Below are positions 26,260 through 35,566 of a stretch of 56,941 nt of DNA, piece by piece; the first letter of the stretch is position 1; every line of letters begins with the position of its first letter. Where the stretch lies: NCBI RefSeq assembly GCF_046035435.1, contig NZ_JBFNFH010000010.1; one strand, given 5' to 3'. Origin of the DNA: Helcococcus bovis. Its GTDB lineage: Bacteria; Bacillota; Clostridia; Tissierellales; Peptoniphilaceae. Both the position numbers and the translations under genes were made by a program. The notes beneath the pieces were generated by a model, which worked only from the letters and a program-made list of their open reading frames with translations, was not told the origin of the DNA and searched no databases.

Positions 26260-27957
26260 TTATTTAATTTTATTTTTATCTAAGCTTTCTAAGTAAGCTT
26301 CTAATTTTGGAACAATATATTCAAATGTTTCTGCTTCAAATGGATTTTTTAATCCCACATGTTTTATAATTTCTTTTGTACCTAAACTTCCACCTAATTT
26401 ACATAATTCTAAGTATTTACTCCATGCTTCTTCATGATTTTCCATATCTAGTACAAAGAATTGGAATGCATTGATTTGAGCGATTGTGTAATCTAAATAG
26501 TAGAAAGGTGACTGGTAAACATGCATTTGAGATTGCCATCTTCTACCTGATTCCATATATTCATTATCTGTATAATCAATATGTGGAGAATATTTTTTTT
26601 CAATTTCTCTAAATTTGGCATTTCTTTCTTCTGGTGTTGCTGTAGGATTGTCATATACCCATTCTTGGAATTCATCAATTGATGCTCCGTATGGTAAAAA
26701 TTTTAACGCCCCAACAACGTGGTTGTAGTAATATTTTTCTGTATCTTCACCGAAAAACGCTTCCATCCATGGATGTGTAAAGAATTCCATACTCATTGAG
26801 TGTGTTTCCATGATTTCCATGCAAGCACCTCTGTTTTCAACAGGATGTACATTTCTTGTTACATAACCTTGGAATGCATGTCCTGCTTCATGAGTTAAAA
26901 CATCAACATCATGCGCTGTACCATTAAAGTTTGCAAATATAAATGGTAATCCGATTACATCTAATGAAGTCATGTATCCACCTGGTGCCTTACCATCCGT
27001 TGATGATAAATGCATCATTTCATTATCTATCATTGCATTAAAAAATTCATCTGTTTCAGGTGATAATTCTTTGTACATTTTTTTAGCTTCTTTTACAAGT
27101 TTAGCTTCATCACCCTTTGGTGTTGGGTTTCCTGATAAGAATTCTAATCCTAAATCGTAATATTTTAATTCATCTACACCAATTCTTTGTTTTTGTTCTT
27201 CATAGAATTTTTGAGATAATGGAACTATATATTTTAAAATTTGTTCTCTATAATTTTTAGCATCTTCTCTATTCCAATCAGTTCTACCAAAATCTCTATA
27301 TGCAACATCAAGATATGATTTAAATCCTAGTTTTGTAGCAATTTCATGTCTAATTTTTACTAATTGATCATAAATGTTATCGAATTGATCTTTTCTTTCA
27401 TCAAACCATTTTGAAGTAGCTTCTGATGAAGCTTTTCTAACTTCTCTATCTTTTGATTGTTTGTAAGGAACCATTTTTGACAGATTTAATTTTTTACCAT
27501 CAAATTCAATTTCTGCTGTACCCATTAGTTTTTGATATTCAACAGATAATTTTGATTCTTTAACTTGATCTTCCATAATTTCCGGTTTAAATATATCTTT
27601 TTGTAATTGGTCTTTTGCAGTAATATTTTTACCAAATTTAGCTTCATATTCATCTCTATATGGAGATTCTAATCTTATATTTTTTAATTTATTATCTAAT
27701 TGAGAAAATCGTGGTAAAACCTCATGAAATGCTTCCACTTCTTTTTCATAAAATTCATCTCTTGTATCTATTGAATTTCTAACATATGCAAGTGTGTAAT
27801 CTTGTGAAAATTGACTAGAAACTCTTTCAATTTTCTTTAATCCATCAAAATATTCTTCACTTTTTGTTGCTTTTTTAGCTTCATCCATGTATCTATCTAA
27901 ATCAGATAACACTTTTTCAAAATCTGGTCTTTTATATTCTATATCCTTAAACTTCAT
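26260..27957 (-). CDS. M3-family oligoendopeptidase
   Basis: A 565-residue cytosolic zinc oligopeptidase. The metal motif is DVLTHEAGHAFQGYVTRN (HExxH), with the downstream glutamate region ACMEIMETHSMSMEFF, as in the M3B group distinct from classical PepF. It cleaves short peptides imported by the cell. It starts at GAGGTAATT-ATG and overlaps the end of the metallophosphoesterase gene by 11 bases, so it is cotranscribed. A second M3 peptidase (30116-31861) lies in the same run of genes. Confidence 0.93.
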   Translation of the reverse strand: MKFKDIEYKRPDFEKVLSDLDRYMDEAKKATKSEEYFDGLKKIERVSSQFSQDYTLAYVRNSIDTRDEFYEKEVEAFHEVLPRFSQLDNKLKNIRLESPYRDEYEAKFGKNITAKDQLQKDIFKPEIMEDQVKESKLSVEYQKLMGTAEIEFDGKKLNLSKMVPYKQSKDREVRKASSEATSKWFDERKDQFDNIYDQLVKIRHEIATKLGFKSYLDVAYRDFGRTDWNREDAKNYREQILKYIVPLSQKFYEEQKQRIGVDELKYYDLGLEFLSGNPTPKGDEAKLVKEAKKMYKELSPETDEFFNAMIDNEMMHLSSTDGKAPGGYMTSLDVIGLPFIFANFNGTAHDVDVLTHEAGHAFQGYVTRNVHPVENRGACMEIMETHSMSMEFFTHPWMEAFFGEDTEKYYYNHVVGALKFLPYGASIDEFQEWVYDNPTATPEERNAKFREIEKKYSPHIDYTDNEYMESGRRWQSQMHVYQSPFYYLDYTIAQINAFQFFVLDMENHEEAWSKYLELCKLGGSLGTKEIIKHVGLKNPFEAETFEYIVPKLEAYLESLDKNKIK

Positions 27958-29767
27958 AATTACCTCTTTTTATTTCATTTAATATTTCTTTTAGTGTTAA
28001 ATCTTCAGAAATATTATATTTCTCCCTCAATTTTGCTATTTGATATCCTTCCAATTTTTCAGTTAAATTTAAAGGCTTTGAAAAATTTGTTTTTCCATTT
28101 TCTAATCTATATAGCAATAGACTTCCCTCATTGATAAGTTTAATGGCAAAATTTCTTAATTCGTCATTAGAATTATCTATCAAGACATTCCACCTTTTTA
28201 TATTTTTAGGTTTATATGTTTTTTCTGGAAGTGAGTCAATGTATCTAGCTGCTAGATTTCTTATAGTCCCTTTTACATTTAAGCTCTTATCTGTTATGGA
28301 ACTTTTTATCGGAGACATCTTTAGTCCACTTAGTGGTCCATTTAGTGATATCAAATAATCCATCCTATATTTATTTATACCAAGTTTCAAAATTTCATCA
28401 TCTAAGATTTCTGTATCGTCCATCTTTCTTAGATTTTTTATCCTATAACCTTCATCTTTACTTAAATCTATATCATATTTAATATTTCCAAAAATATCAA
28501 ATGTAGAATACTTAAATTTAGTTCTTTCAGGATTAAATGAAATATTAATATCGTCAGGCTTAAATTTATTAAACATGCCTGCAGACCATTCAATATATTT
28601 CTTTAAGTCAGATCCTAAGATATCATATATTGAAACTTCTCCCCCAGAGTAGCTGTACGAATTATTAATATTTTTTCGTTTAATTTCACCCTTCAAGATA
28701 ACTGGATATGGATTATCCAAATGAACTGATACTACATCAGCATTACTATAATCAAGCATTACATCCAGGAAAAAATCTGTAATTTTTGTTTGCCCTACTC
28801 TCGTTTGAGCAATCCCTTTTACATCATCACTTTCAAACAAGTCTTCTGAAGAGTATCCTATAAATTCATTTGCCCTGTCTCTTAATTCCTTATGATATTG
28901 AGTTAAAATTTCTTCAATTTTTCTATCTGATTCTATTTCTTCATCAATTTTTATAACTGATGAAGAAATATCTTCTAATTTTTTACTATCTAAATCAAAT
29001 GTAAGATCTAGTCTGCTTAATCCTTCAGCATGATATCCAGGTTCAAGAAAAACCGTATTATTTATTTTTTTATTTATCATTTGATGCATATGTCCACCAA
29101 AAATAGCATCAATTTTATCTGCACCCTTTACATTGTTTAATAAATCTACAACACCTGTATTTTCAATATCATTTTCATTGAAATCACCCATGTGAAATAA
29201 TCCAATCAAAGCATCACACTCTCCAACTTCGTTGAGCAATCTTTCAAGCTCAAAATCCGCATCTATCACATCAAAATTTTTCAAATTCCCACGTTTTGAT
29301 TCAAATTTTCTTACCAAAGGCGTATTTAAGCTTACAAATCCAATTCTTATCCCTTTTATATTTTTATAATAAACTCCATTCATGAATCTCATGGTATTCT
29401 TCTTCCTATAAAGATTTCCCATCATTGAAACACCATCAAATTGTCTTACAACATCTATTAAATGTTCCATACCAAAGTTAAATTCATGATTGCCCATATT
29501 ATAAATTTCATATTTCATTTTATTTATAACTTCAATTCCCGGATATTTTTCACTTTTAATAAAATATTCGGCACTATTTCCTTGAATTAAGTCTCCATTG
29601 TCAATTAAAACAACATTTTCATTTACTTTCCTTAAATTATTAACATATGTTGATACTCTGGAAAGTCCACCCGTTGTAGAATACTCATCTTTAGAATAAT
29701 CCCAGGGCATGTAATATCCATGAACATCACTAGTACACAATAGAGTTACTTTTAGTTTCTTTTCCAT
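27947..29767 (-). CDS. Metallophosphoesterase / 5'-nucleotidase family protein
   Basis: A 606-residue protein with the UshA-like two-domain layout. The N-terminal calcineurin-like domain has TSDVHGYYMPW, LIDNGDLIQGN, MGNHEFNFG, ALIGLFHMGD and FGGHMHQM, giving the full set of metal ligands. The C-terminal 5'-nucleotidase substrate domain begins near residue 310 (FLDVMLDYSNADVVSVHL). Unlike exported UshA it has no signal peptide or anchor, so it acts in the cytosol, on nucleotides or related phosphate esters. GGGG lies just before the ATG. It is followed with overlap by the M3 peptidase. Confidence 0.88.
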   Translation of the reverse strand: MEKKLKVTLLCTSDVHGYYMPWDYSKDEYSTTGGLSRVSTYVNNLRKVNENVVLIDNGDLIQGNSAEYFIKSEKYPGIEVINKMKYEIYNMGNHEFNFGMEHLIDVVRQFDGVSMMGNLYRKKNTMRFMNGVYYKNIKGIRIGFVSLNTPLVRKFESKRGNLKNFDVIDADFELERLLNEVGECDALIGLFHMGDFNENDIENTGVVDLLNNVKGADKIDAIFGGHMHQMINKKINNTVFLEPGYHAEGLSRLDLTFDLDSKKLEDISSSVIKIDEEIESDRKIEEILTQYHKELRDRANEFIGYSSEDLFESDDVKGIAQTRVGQTKITDFFLDVMLDYSNADVVSVHLDNPYPVILKGEIKRKNINNSYSYSGGEVSIYDILGSDLKKYIEWSAGMFNKFKPDDINISFNPERTKFKYSTFDIFGNIKYDIDLSKDEGYRIKNLRKMDDTEILDDEILKLGINKYRMDYLISLNGPLSGLKMSPIKSSITDKSLNVKGTIRNLAARYIDSLPEKTYKPKNIKRWNVLIDNSNDELRNFAIKLINEGSLLLYRLENGKTNFSKPLNLTEKLEGYQIAKLREKYNISEDLTLKEILNEIKRGNYEV

Positions 29768-29799
29768 ATTTCCCCAAAAGTCTTATTAATTAATTTTAA

Positions 29800-30075
29800 T
29801 TATTTTTTTAATAATTCTTTAACTTTTTTATCTAAACTTTTTACATTTTTATCTAAAGGTAATTCTAATTTTTTTCTTTCTCCTCTAACAAATTCCATGA
29901 ATTGATTGATTGCTTCATCAATCACTTTGTTACTTTTTGTTAAAAATACACCTTCTAAATTTGTATTTCTTGAGTCATTTAAAACTACGTCTAATAAATT
30001 CTCTGAGTTAGCGTAAAATGTTACCTTAAATTCTCCTGTATTTAATCTATATCTATTTATTACTTTAACTGCCAT
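29800..30075 (-). CDS. Conserved-looking small protein of unknown function (91 aa)
   Basis: Not recognised. The sequence begins MAVKVINRYRLNTGEFKVTF, has a mixed alpha/beta look in the first 70 residues and a Lys-rich helical end (DKKVKELLKK). No signal peptide or membrane span. AAAAGGGGG precedes the ATG. It lies between pepF and the metallophosphoesterase in one transcription run, 32-40 bases from each. Confidence 0.75.
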   Translation of the reverse strand: MAVKVINRYRLNTGEFKVTFYANSENLLDVVLNDSRNTNLEGVFLTKSNKVIDEAINQFMEFVRGERKKLELPLDKNVKSLDKKVKELLKK

Positions 30076-30115
30076 AAATTTGTCCCCCTTTTAATTTAAG
30101 CATTTAATTATTTTA

Positions 30116-31861
30116 TTATTTTATCATTTTGTCTAATTTATCAACTAATTCTCTAAATGTTTCTAAAGATTTATTAACAGTTTCTGGTTTAGACATATCA
30201 ACACCAGCAATCTTTAATTGTTCAATTGGGAAGTGATTATCCCCATCTTTTAAGAATTTAATATAGTTTTCTCTTGCATTTTCAACACCTTCTAATACTC
30301 TTCTTACTAAAATTGAAGATGCTGTAAATCCAATAGCATATTTATATACATAGAAATTTGAATAGAAATGAGGTATTCTCATCCATTCATAAGCAATCTC
30401 TTTATCTGAAACCATTGCATCACCAAAGTATTTTTTGTTTAATTCTAGATAAATATTTGAAAAATCATCTTTTGTTAAAACTATACCATTTTCAATTTTA
30501 TGATGTACTTCTCTTTCAAATTCAGCAAACATCGTTTGTCTAAAAACTGTTGATTTATAGTTATTTACATAAAAGTCTGTTAAGTATAATAATTCTTCTT
30601 CACTTTCAGCTTTTTTCATTAATAAATCTAATAACAATGCTTCATTGAATGTTGATGCTACTTCCGCAACGAAAATCGTATATCCTGAATGCAAGAAATC
30701 ATTTGTTGATCTATCATAATAACTGTGTAGTGAATGTCCCATTTCATGAGCTAAAGTAAATACACTACTTAATGTTCCATCAAAATTTAATAGTATAAAT
30801 GGCTTTGTATCATATGATCCTGATGAATATGCTCCATTTCTCTTTCCTGGTCTTGGTTCAACATCAATCCAATTTTCTTCAAAAGCTTTTTTATAGTTAT
30901 TTACATATTCTTCACCCATTGGTTTAACAGATTCAATAACTAATTCTTTAGCTTCTTCAAATGTATATTGCTTTTCAAAATTACTTGTCATCGGCATATA
31001 AACATCATACATATGTTGCTCATCAAGTTTTAATGCTCTTTTCTTAATTTCATAATATTTGTGTAAATATGGTAAATTATCGTGTATTGATTGCACCAAT
31101 GCATCATATACATCTGTACTTACATCATCTCTAAATAAAAACATTTCTCTTATTGAATCATAATTTCTCAACTTTGAGATTTTTCCAAGTCCATCAATAT
31201 GTGAATAATATGATTGTGCAATTGTATTTCCATATTGATTAAATGTGTCATAGAATTTTTTAAATGCTTCTTTTCTTAATTCTCTATCTTCATTCATTTG
31301 AATATTTACAAAATTTGTATTTGTTAACTCTTTATCCCATTTTTCTAAATATGGGAATTTCATATCTGTATTAGTTAAGAAATAATACATATTTGCAGAT
31401 GTTCTAAGTGTTGAGCTTAATGTACTCATTACTAATTCTTCTTTATCTGAAAGTGTGTGAGCTTTATATCTAAAAATTTTGTTCAAATATACATCGAATT
31501 CTTTTAACTCTTCCCTATTTTTCAATTCTTTAATTTCTTTTTCATCTAAAGATAATAGAAGAGGTGTTAAAAATGCAAATTCAGTAGAAATTTTAGAACT
31601 TAAATTAGAAACCTCTTTATCTAATTTTTGATAATTAGTAACATTTGAATCTTCATCTTTTTTCATATGAGAATATGCTCCTAATTTATATAACTTTCTT
31701 GAAATTTCAACTTCTTTTAGTAATAATTGAACTAAATTACTCTTTGAATCACTTTTTAATTTTTTTACTTCTTCTAGCTTTTCTTCTATTTTCTTTATTT
31801 CATCTCTAGCTAAATCATCATTAGCATAAATAGATGCCAAATCCCATCTTAATTCTTTCAT
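30116..31861 (-). CDS. pepF: Oligoendopeptidase F
   Basis: A 581-residue M3B zinc peptidase. The catalytic motif is FTLAHEMGHSLHSYYD, followed by the glutamate-bearing IFVAEVASTFNEALLLDLLM and the family PHFYSNFYVYKYAIGF near the C-terminus. It hydrolyses oligopeptides of roughly 7-17 residues in the cytosol. The ATG follows GGAGGTAAA and lies 8 bases after the response-regulator stop, so both are in one operon. Two M3 enzymes in one cluster fit an asaccharolytic, peptide-using lifestyle. Confidence 0.94.
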   Translation of the reverse strand: MKELRWDLASIYANDDLARDEIKKIEEKLEEVKKLKSDSKSNLVQLLLKEVEISRKLYKLGAYSHMKKDEDSNVTNYQKLDKEVSNLSSKISTEFAFLTPLLLSLDEKEIKELKNREELKEFDVYLNKIFRYKAHTLSDKEELVMSTLSSTLRTSANMYYFLTNTDMKFPYLEKWDKELTNTNFVNIQMNEDRELRKEAFKKFYDTFNQYGNTIAQSYYSHIDGLGKISKLRNYDSIREMFLFRDDVSTDVYDALVQSIHDNLPYLHKYYEIKKRALKLDEQHMYDVYMPMTSNFEKQYTFEEAKELVIESVKPMGEEYVNNYKKAFEENWIDVEPRPGKRNGAYSSGSYDTKPFILLNFDGTLSSVFTLAHEMGHSLHSYYDRSTNDFLHSGYTIFVAEVASTFNEALLLDLLMKKAESEEELLYLTDFYVNNYKSTVFRQTMFAEFEREVHHKIENGIVLTKDDFSNIYLELNKKYFGDAMVSDKEIAYEWMRIPHFYSNFYVYKYAIGFTASSILVRRVLEGVENARENYIKFLKDGDNHFPIEQLKIAGVDMSKPETVNKSLETFRELVDKLDKMIK

Positions 31862-31869
31862 TTTACCTC

Positions 31870-32577
31870 CTATGAATCTATTTCATCACTATAAAAATAT
31901 CCTTCTCCCCATCTGGTCTGAATATATTTATCCGTTGATGTTGATTCTAATTTTTCCCTTAATCTTCTAATATGAACATCTACAGTTCTGATATTTGAAT
32001 CTTCAATATCCTTCCACAAAGATGCTGCCAACTCTTTTCTTGAAAATACTTTTCCTTTATTTGAAACAAGTATGAATAATAAATCAAACTCTTTTCCAGT
32101 TAAATCTAATTCTATTTCGTCTACTGTAACTTTTCTTCCTAATATATTGAACTCAAATTTATCTTTAGACATTGAATTATCAGCTTCTTTAACAACTTTT
32201 ATAGTTTCATCTTTATTTACTCTACTTCTTCTTATAACAGATCTAATTCTAGCCTTTAATTCTAATAAATAAAATGGTCTTATAATATAGTCATCACAAC
32301 CGTATTCTAAAGCCAATACTATTTCATTTGGTTCTTTATTTTCTGATACAACAATTGTTGGTATATCAATAATTTCATTCATTTTTCTCTTTAAATCCAA
32401 CCCTGTACCATCTTTAAATAACATATCCATTATAACAAGATCATATTCATTTTTTTGCAATAATAATAATGCTTCTTTAATCGTATGTGCTGAAAATATA
32501 CAATATTCTTCAGATTTAAAACTATAATTAAAATTATCTATGAATTCTTGATCTGAGTAAACTAAAAGTAATTTCAC
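31870..32577 (-). CDS. Atypical OmpR/PhoB-type response regulator (orphan)
   Basis: A 235-residue protein with an N-terminal receiver and a C-terminal winged helix (LTGKEFDLLFILVSNKGKVF, RTVDVHIRRLREKL, WGEGYF). The phosphoacceptor Asp51 (VIMDM) and Ser78 are present. The acidic pair at the N-terminus is reduced to one Asp (VYSDQE), and the invariant Lys before Pro is Arg100 (IIRPF). The start is GTG, with GAGGTG upstream. No histidine kinase lies beside it. It leads the pepF cluster, so it may regulate its own operon. The altered switch residues suggest weak or phosphorylation-independent control. Confidence 0.88.
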   Translation of the reverse strand: MKLLLVYSDQEFIDNFNYSFKSEEYCIFSAHTIKEALLLLQKNEYDLVIMDMLFKDGTGLDLKRKMNEIIDIPTIVVSENKEPNEIVLALEYGCDDYIIRPFYLLELKARIRSVIRRSRVNKDETIKVVKEADNSMSKDKFEFNILGRKVTVDEIELDLTGKEFDLLFILVSNKGKVFSRKELAASLWKDIEDSNIRTVDVHIRRLREKLESTSTDKYIQTRWGEGYFYSDEIDS

Positions 32578-32640
32578 TATAATACACCTCTTTTTATATG
32601 TTTTTAAAATTATAACATAAATGTAACATATTACTCAAAT

Positions 32641-32681
32641 AAAAAGTTAACCTTTTCAAATTTTTAGAAAAGATTAACTTT
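32641..32681 (-). terminator. Terminator of groESL
   Basis: On the minus strand AAGTTAATCTTTTC pairs with GAAAAGGTTAACTT around a short loop, followed by U5. It starts about 11 bases past the groEL stop. Confidence 0.85.
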
Positions 32682-32691
32682 AATTACTGGA

Positions 32692-34317
32692 TTAGAAATT
32701 TAATCCATTCATATTTTGACTAGTTTGATTTAACTCTTGATCGTCTAAACTGTCTGTAATAGCAGCTTCTGTAGTTAAAATCATAGAAGCAATTGATGAT
32801 GCATTTTCTAGAGCTGATCTTGTTACTTTAGTAGGGTCTACTATTCCTTTTTCAATCATATTTACATATTCATTATTTAATGCATCAAATCCTATACCTG
32901 CATCTAAATTTTTAACTTTATCAACTATTACAGATCCTTCCACCCCTGCATTTTCTGCTATTTGTTTAGCAGGAGCTTCTAATGCCTTAGAAATTATCAT
33001 AGCACCTGTTTTTTCATCTCCATTAACTGAAGCAATGTATTCATCTAAAGCTTTGATGGAATCTAATAAAACTGTTCCCCCACCTGATACTATACCTTCT
33101 TCAACAGCTGCCTTAGTTGCTGCAAGAGCATCTTCAATTCTAAGTTTTTTCTCTTTCATCTCAACTTCTGTAACAGCTCCTACTTGAATTAAAGCAACTC
33201 CACCAGAAAGTTTAGCTAATCTTGACTTATATCTTTCAATATCAAATTCTGAATCAGAATTTGATATATCATTTTTAATTGAATTGATTCTAATTTTTAA
33301 TTCATCTTTTGAACCCAATCCATCAACAATGGTTGTAGAATCTTTATCAACATTTACTTTCTTTGCATTTCCTAACTCATCTAATTTTATTAATTTCAAA
33401 TCATCTTCTAATTCTGATTTAAATACTCTTGTTCCAGTTAATATAGCAATATCTTCTAATATTTTAACTCTATTTTCTCCAAAACTTGGAGCTTTTACAG
33501 CAACAACATTAAATGTCCCTCTTATTTTATTTAAGATTAATGTCGTAAGTGCTTCACCTTCAATATCTTCAGCAATTATTAATAATGGTTTGGACATTTC
33601 TACTATTTGTTCAAGTATAGGTAATATTTCTTGTATATTAGCTATTTTTTTGTCTGTAATTAAAATATATGGATTATCCAACTCCGCTATTTTTTTGTCT
33701 GCATTAGATACCATATATGAAGATAAAAATCCTTTATCAAATTGCATTCCTTCAACTATTTGTAAATTAGTATCTATTGTTTTTGATTCTTCAACAGTTA
33801 TTACACCATCTTTACCAATTTTATCCATAGCTTCCGCAATTAAATCTCCTATTTTCTTATCAGCTGAAGATATAGTTCCTACTTGCGCAATCGCATTTGT
33901 TGAATCAACAGGTATAGAAAATGATTTTATTTTTTCGACAACTAATTGAGTAGCTTTCTTTATACCTTTTTGTAAAATTATAGGATTTGCCCCAGCTGCA
34001 ATATTTTTAAGCCCTTCTCTAACTATAGCTTGAGCAAGTATAGTAGCTGTTGTTGTACCGTCTCCTGCAACATCATTAGTTTTTATAGAAACCTCTTTTA
34101 ACAACTGAGCTCCCATATTTTCAAATTTATCTTTTAAATCTATTTCTTTCGCTATAGTAACTCCATCATTTGTAATAAGTGGTGCTCCATATCCCCTATC
34201 TATAACTACATTTCTCCCCTTAGGTCCTACAGTTACTTTTACAGCATCTGCTAATTTATTTATACCTGCTTCTAAAGCACTTCTTGAATCAAGACCATAT
34301 TTAATTTCCTTACTCAT
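32692..34317 (-). CDS. groEL: Chaperonin GroEL
   Basis: The 541-residue chaperonin subunit; it forms the double-ring cage with GroES and folds cytosolic proteins using ATP. GPKGRNVVIDRGYGAPLITN, the nucleotide motif VAGDGTTTATILAQAIV and GIVSGGGTVLLDS are standard. The C-terminus ends NQNMNGLNF-like rather than in a Gly-Gly-Met tail. GGAGA precedes the ATG, 8 bases after groES; both are driven from the CIRCE-bearing promoter. Confidence 0.98.
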   Translation of the reverse strand: MSKEIKYGLDSRSALEAGINKLADAVKVTVGPKGRNVVIDRGYGAPLITNDGVTIAKEIDLKDKFENMGAQLLKEVSIKTNDVAGDGTTTATILAQAIVREGLKNIAAGANPIILQKGIKKATQLVVEKIKSFSIPVDSTNAIAQVGTISSADKKIGDLIAEAMDKIGKDGVITVEESKTIDTNLQIVEGMQFDKGFLSSYMVSNADKKIAELDNPYILITDKKIANIQEILPILEQIVEMSKPLLIIAEDIEGEALTTLILNKIRGTFNVVAVKAPSFGENRVKILEDIAILTGTRVFKSELEDDLKLIKLDELGNAKKVNVDKDSTTIVDGLGSKDELKIRINSIKNDISNSDSEFDIERYKSRLAKLSGGVALIQVGAVTEVEMKEKKLRIEDALAATKAAVEEGIVSGGGTVLLDSIKALDEYIASVNGDEKTGAMIISKALEAPAKQIAENAGVEGSVIVDKVKNLDAGIGFDALNNEYVNMIEKGIVDPTKVTRSALENASSIASMILTTEAAITDSLDDQELNQTSQNMNGLNF

Positions 34318-34325
34318 AAAATCTC

Positions 34326-34598
34326 CTATTCTTCAATAATCGCTAATACATCATCTTTATCTATTACTATATATTCTTCATCATTATTTTGTATTGTTGT
34401 CCCCTTATATTTTGTATACAAAACTTTATCTCCAACATTTATATCATTCATATTCTCAATATCTTTTGAAATCTCTATAACCTCTGCAAATACAGGTTTT
34501 TCTTTTGAACTATCAAGTATCAAAATGCCTGATACTGTCTTTTCTTCTTTTTTTAATGTCTTTAATACTATTCTTTGTCCAATTGGTTTAATTTTCAT
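34326..34598 (-). CDS. groES: Co-chaperonin GroES
   Basis: The 90-residue lid of the chaperonin. IKPIGQRIVLKTLKKEEKT, the mobile loop SGILILD (in place of the usual GIVLP-type sequence), VGDKVLYTKYKGTTI and the C-terminal DDVLAIIEE fit the family. AAGGAGG overlaps the promoter-distal end of the CIRCE operator, close to the ATG. Confidence 0.97.
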   Translation of the reverse strand: MKIKPIGQRIVLKTLKKEEKTVSGILILDSSKEKPVFAEVIEISKDIENMNDINVGDKVLYTKYKGTTIQNNDEEYIVIDKDDVLAIIEE

Positions 34599-34607
34599 AA
34601 ATCCTCC

Positions 34608-34634
34608 TTAGCACTCGTTTTCTTTAATCGCTAA
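34608..34634 (-). promoter_or_regulatory. CIRCE operator (HrcA) at groES, one degenerate half
   Basis: GAGTGCTAA and TTAGCGATT flank a 9-base spacer; the CIRCE consensus is TTAGCACTC-N9-GAGTGCTAA. One half is perfect; the other matches only in TTAGC. A TATAAT -10 box lies at 34639-34644 on the minus strand, so a repressor here would block the start site. Confidence 0.85.
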
Positions 34635-34666
34635 TAAAATTATACCACAAAAAAAGGAAAATAATC

Positions 34667-35563
34667 TTATTTCCCAATTTTATTTTCTCTAGCATAATAA
34701 AATAAATATTGCTGAGCATATCCTCTTAATTTCCCAAAATAATTTGTTCCTTCTTCTAGAATTTTGCTATTTGGAATTGATTTTCCAATATATAAAGTTT
34801 CCATAAGTCTTTTAACCCATACATCAACAGGAAATGTTTCTCCCCTAGCATATCCAAATAATAATATGCAATCTCTTACCTTCGGACCAATCCCTGGAAC
34901 TGTTAGTAAATTATTACCCAAAATTTCATCATCTAGACTTTCATCAAAAAGTTCAGGTGTTTCAATAAACATTTTAGAACATTCTACTATTCTAGTATTT
35001 CTAAATCCAACTCTGCATATTTCTTTAATTTCTTCAGGATCAGATTTTGCTAAAACATCTGCTTTTGGAAACGCATAGTATTTACGTCCCTTATATTCTT
35101 GTATAAAATCTCCATATGTTTCCGACAATAATCTAATAGAATTTTTTATTCTCGGTATTTGATTATTTGCTGAAATTATAAAGGAAATGATAGTTTCAAA
35201 TTTATCCTGATTTAATATTCTAATTCCATAACCAAAATTCATAGCTTCTTCAAGACTTGTATTTTGCGAATACGCTTTCGTTGACTTTAAATCATTTTTT
35301 AATTGAGTATAATCTCTATTCAAATCAAAGTATGAATGCCATACATTTATAAATTCTTCTTCCGATGAATTATATACTATCAAATCTCCATTTTCATCAT
35401 GTTTTAATTCGATCACTTTTCCATGTGCAATAACAATATAAGAATTATATTCAGTTTTTTCCCATCTAAACGCCTGTCCACATTCAAAAATATGAGTTAA
35501 ATTAAAATTTTTTAACCCTGTTATTAGTAAATTTCCTTCTTTTTTTGTAATTTTATATTCCAT
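34667..35563 (-). CDS. 8-oxoguanine DNA glycosylase (OGG1-type)
   Basis: A 298-residue base-excision enzyme that removes oxidised guanine. The OGG N-domain (LTHIFECGQAFRWEKTEYNS) is followed by the helix-hairpin-helix site LTVPGIGPKVRDCILLFGYA, which carries the catalytic Lys, and PVDVWVKRLM with the catalytic Asp. No iron-sulphur cluster cysteines are seen. It starts 3 bases after the sortase stop and is cotranscribed with it. Family level is firm; exact substrate (8-oxoG) is inferred from the GPKVxDC and PVDVW pattern. Confidence 0.9.
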   Translation of the reverse strand: MEYKITKKEGNLLITGLKNFNLTHIFECGQAFRWEKTEYNSYIVIAHGKVIELKHDENGDLIVYNSSEEEFINVWHSYFDLNRDYTQLKNDLKSTKAYSQNTSLEEAMNFGYGIRILNQDKFETIISFIISANNQIPRIKNSIRLLSETYGDFIQEYKGRKYYAFPKADVLAKSDPEEIKEICRVGFRNTRIVECSKMFIETPELFDESLDDEILGNNLLTVPGIGPKVRDCILLFGYARGETFPVDVWVKRLMETLYIGKSIPNSKILEEGTNYFGKLRGYAQQYLFYYARENKIGK

Positions 35564-35566
35564 ATC

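Noticed and set aside
33284..33949. 221-codon plus-strand frame opposite groEL
   Set aside because: Shadow of the groEL coding strand, rich in Ser/Asn/Ile, no start signals.
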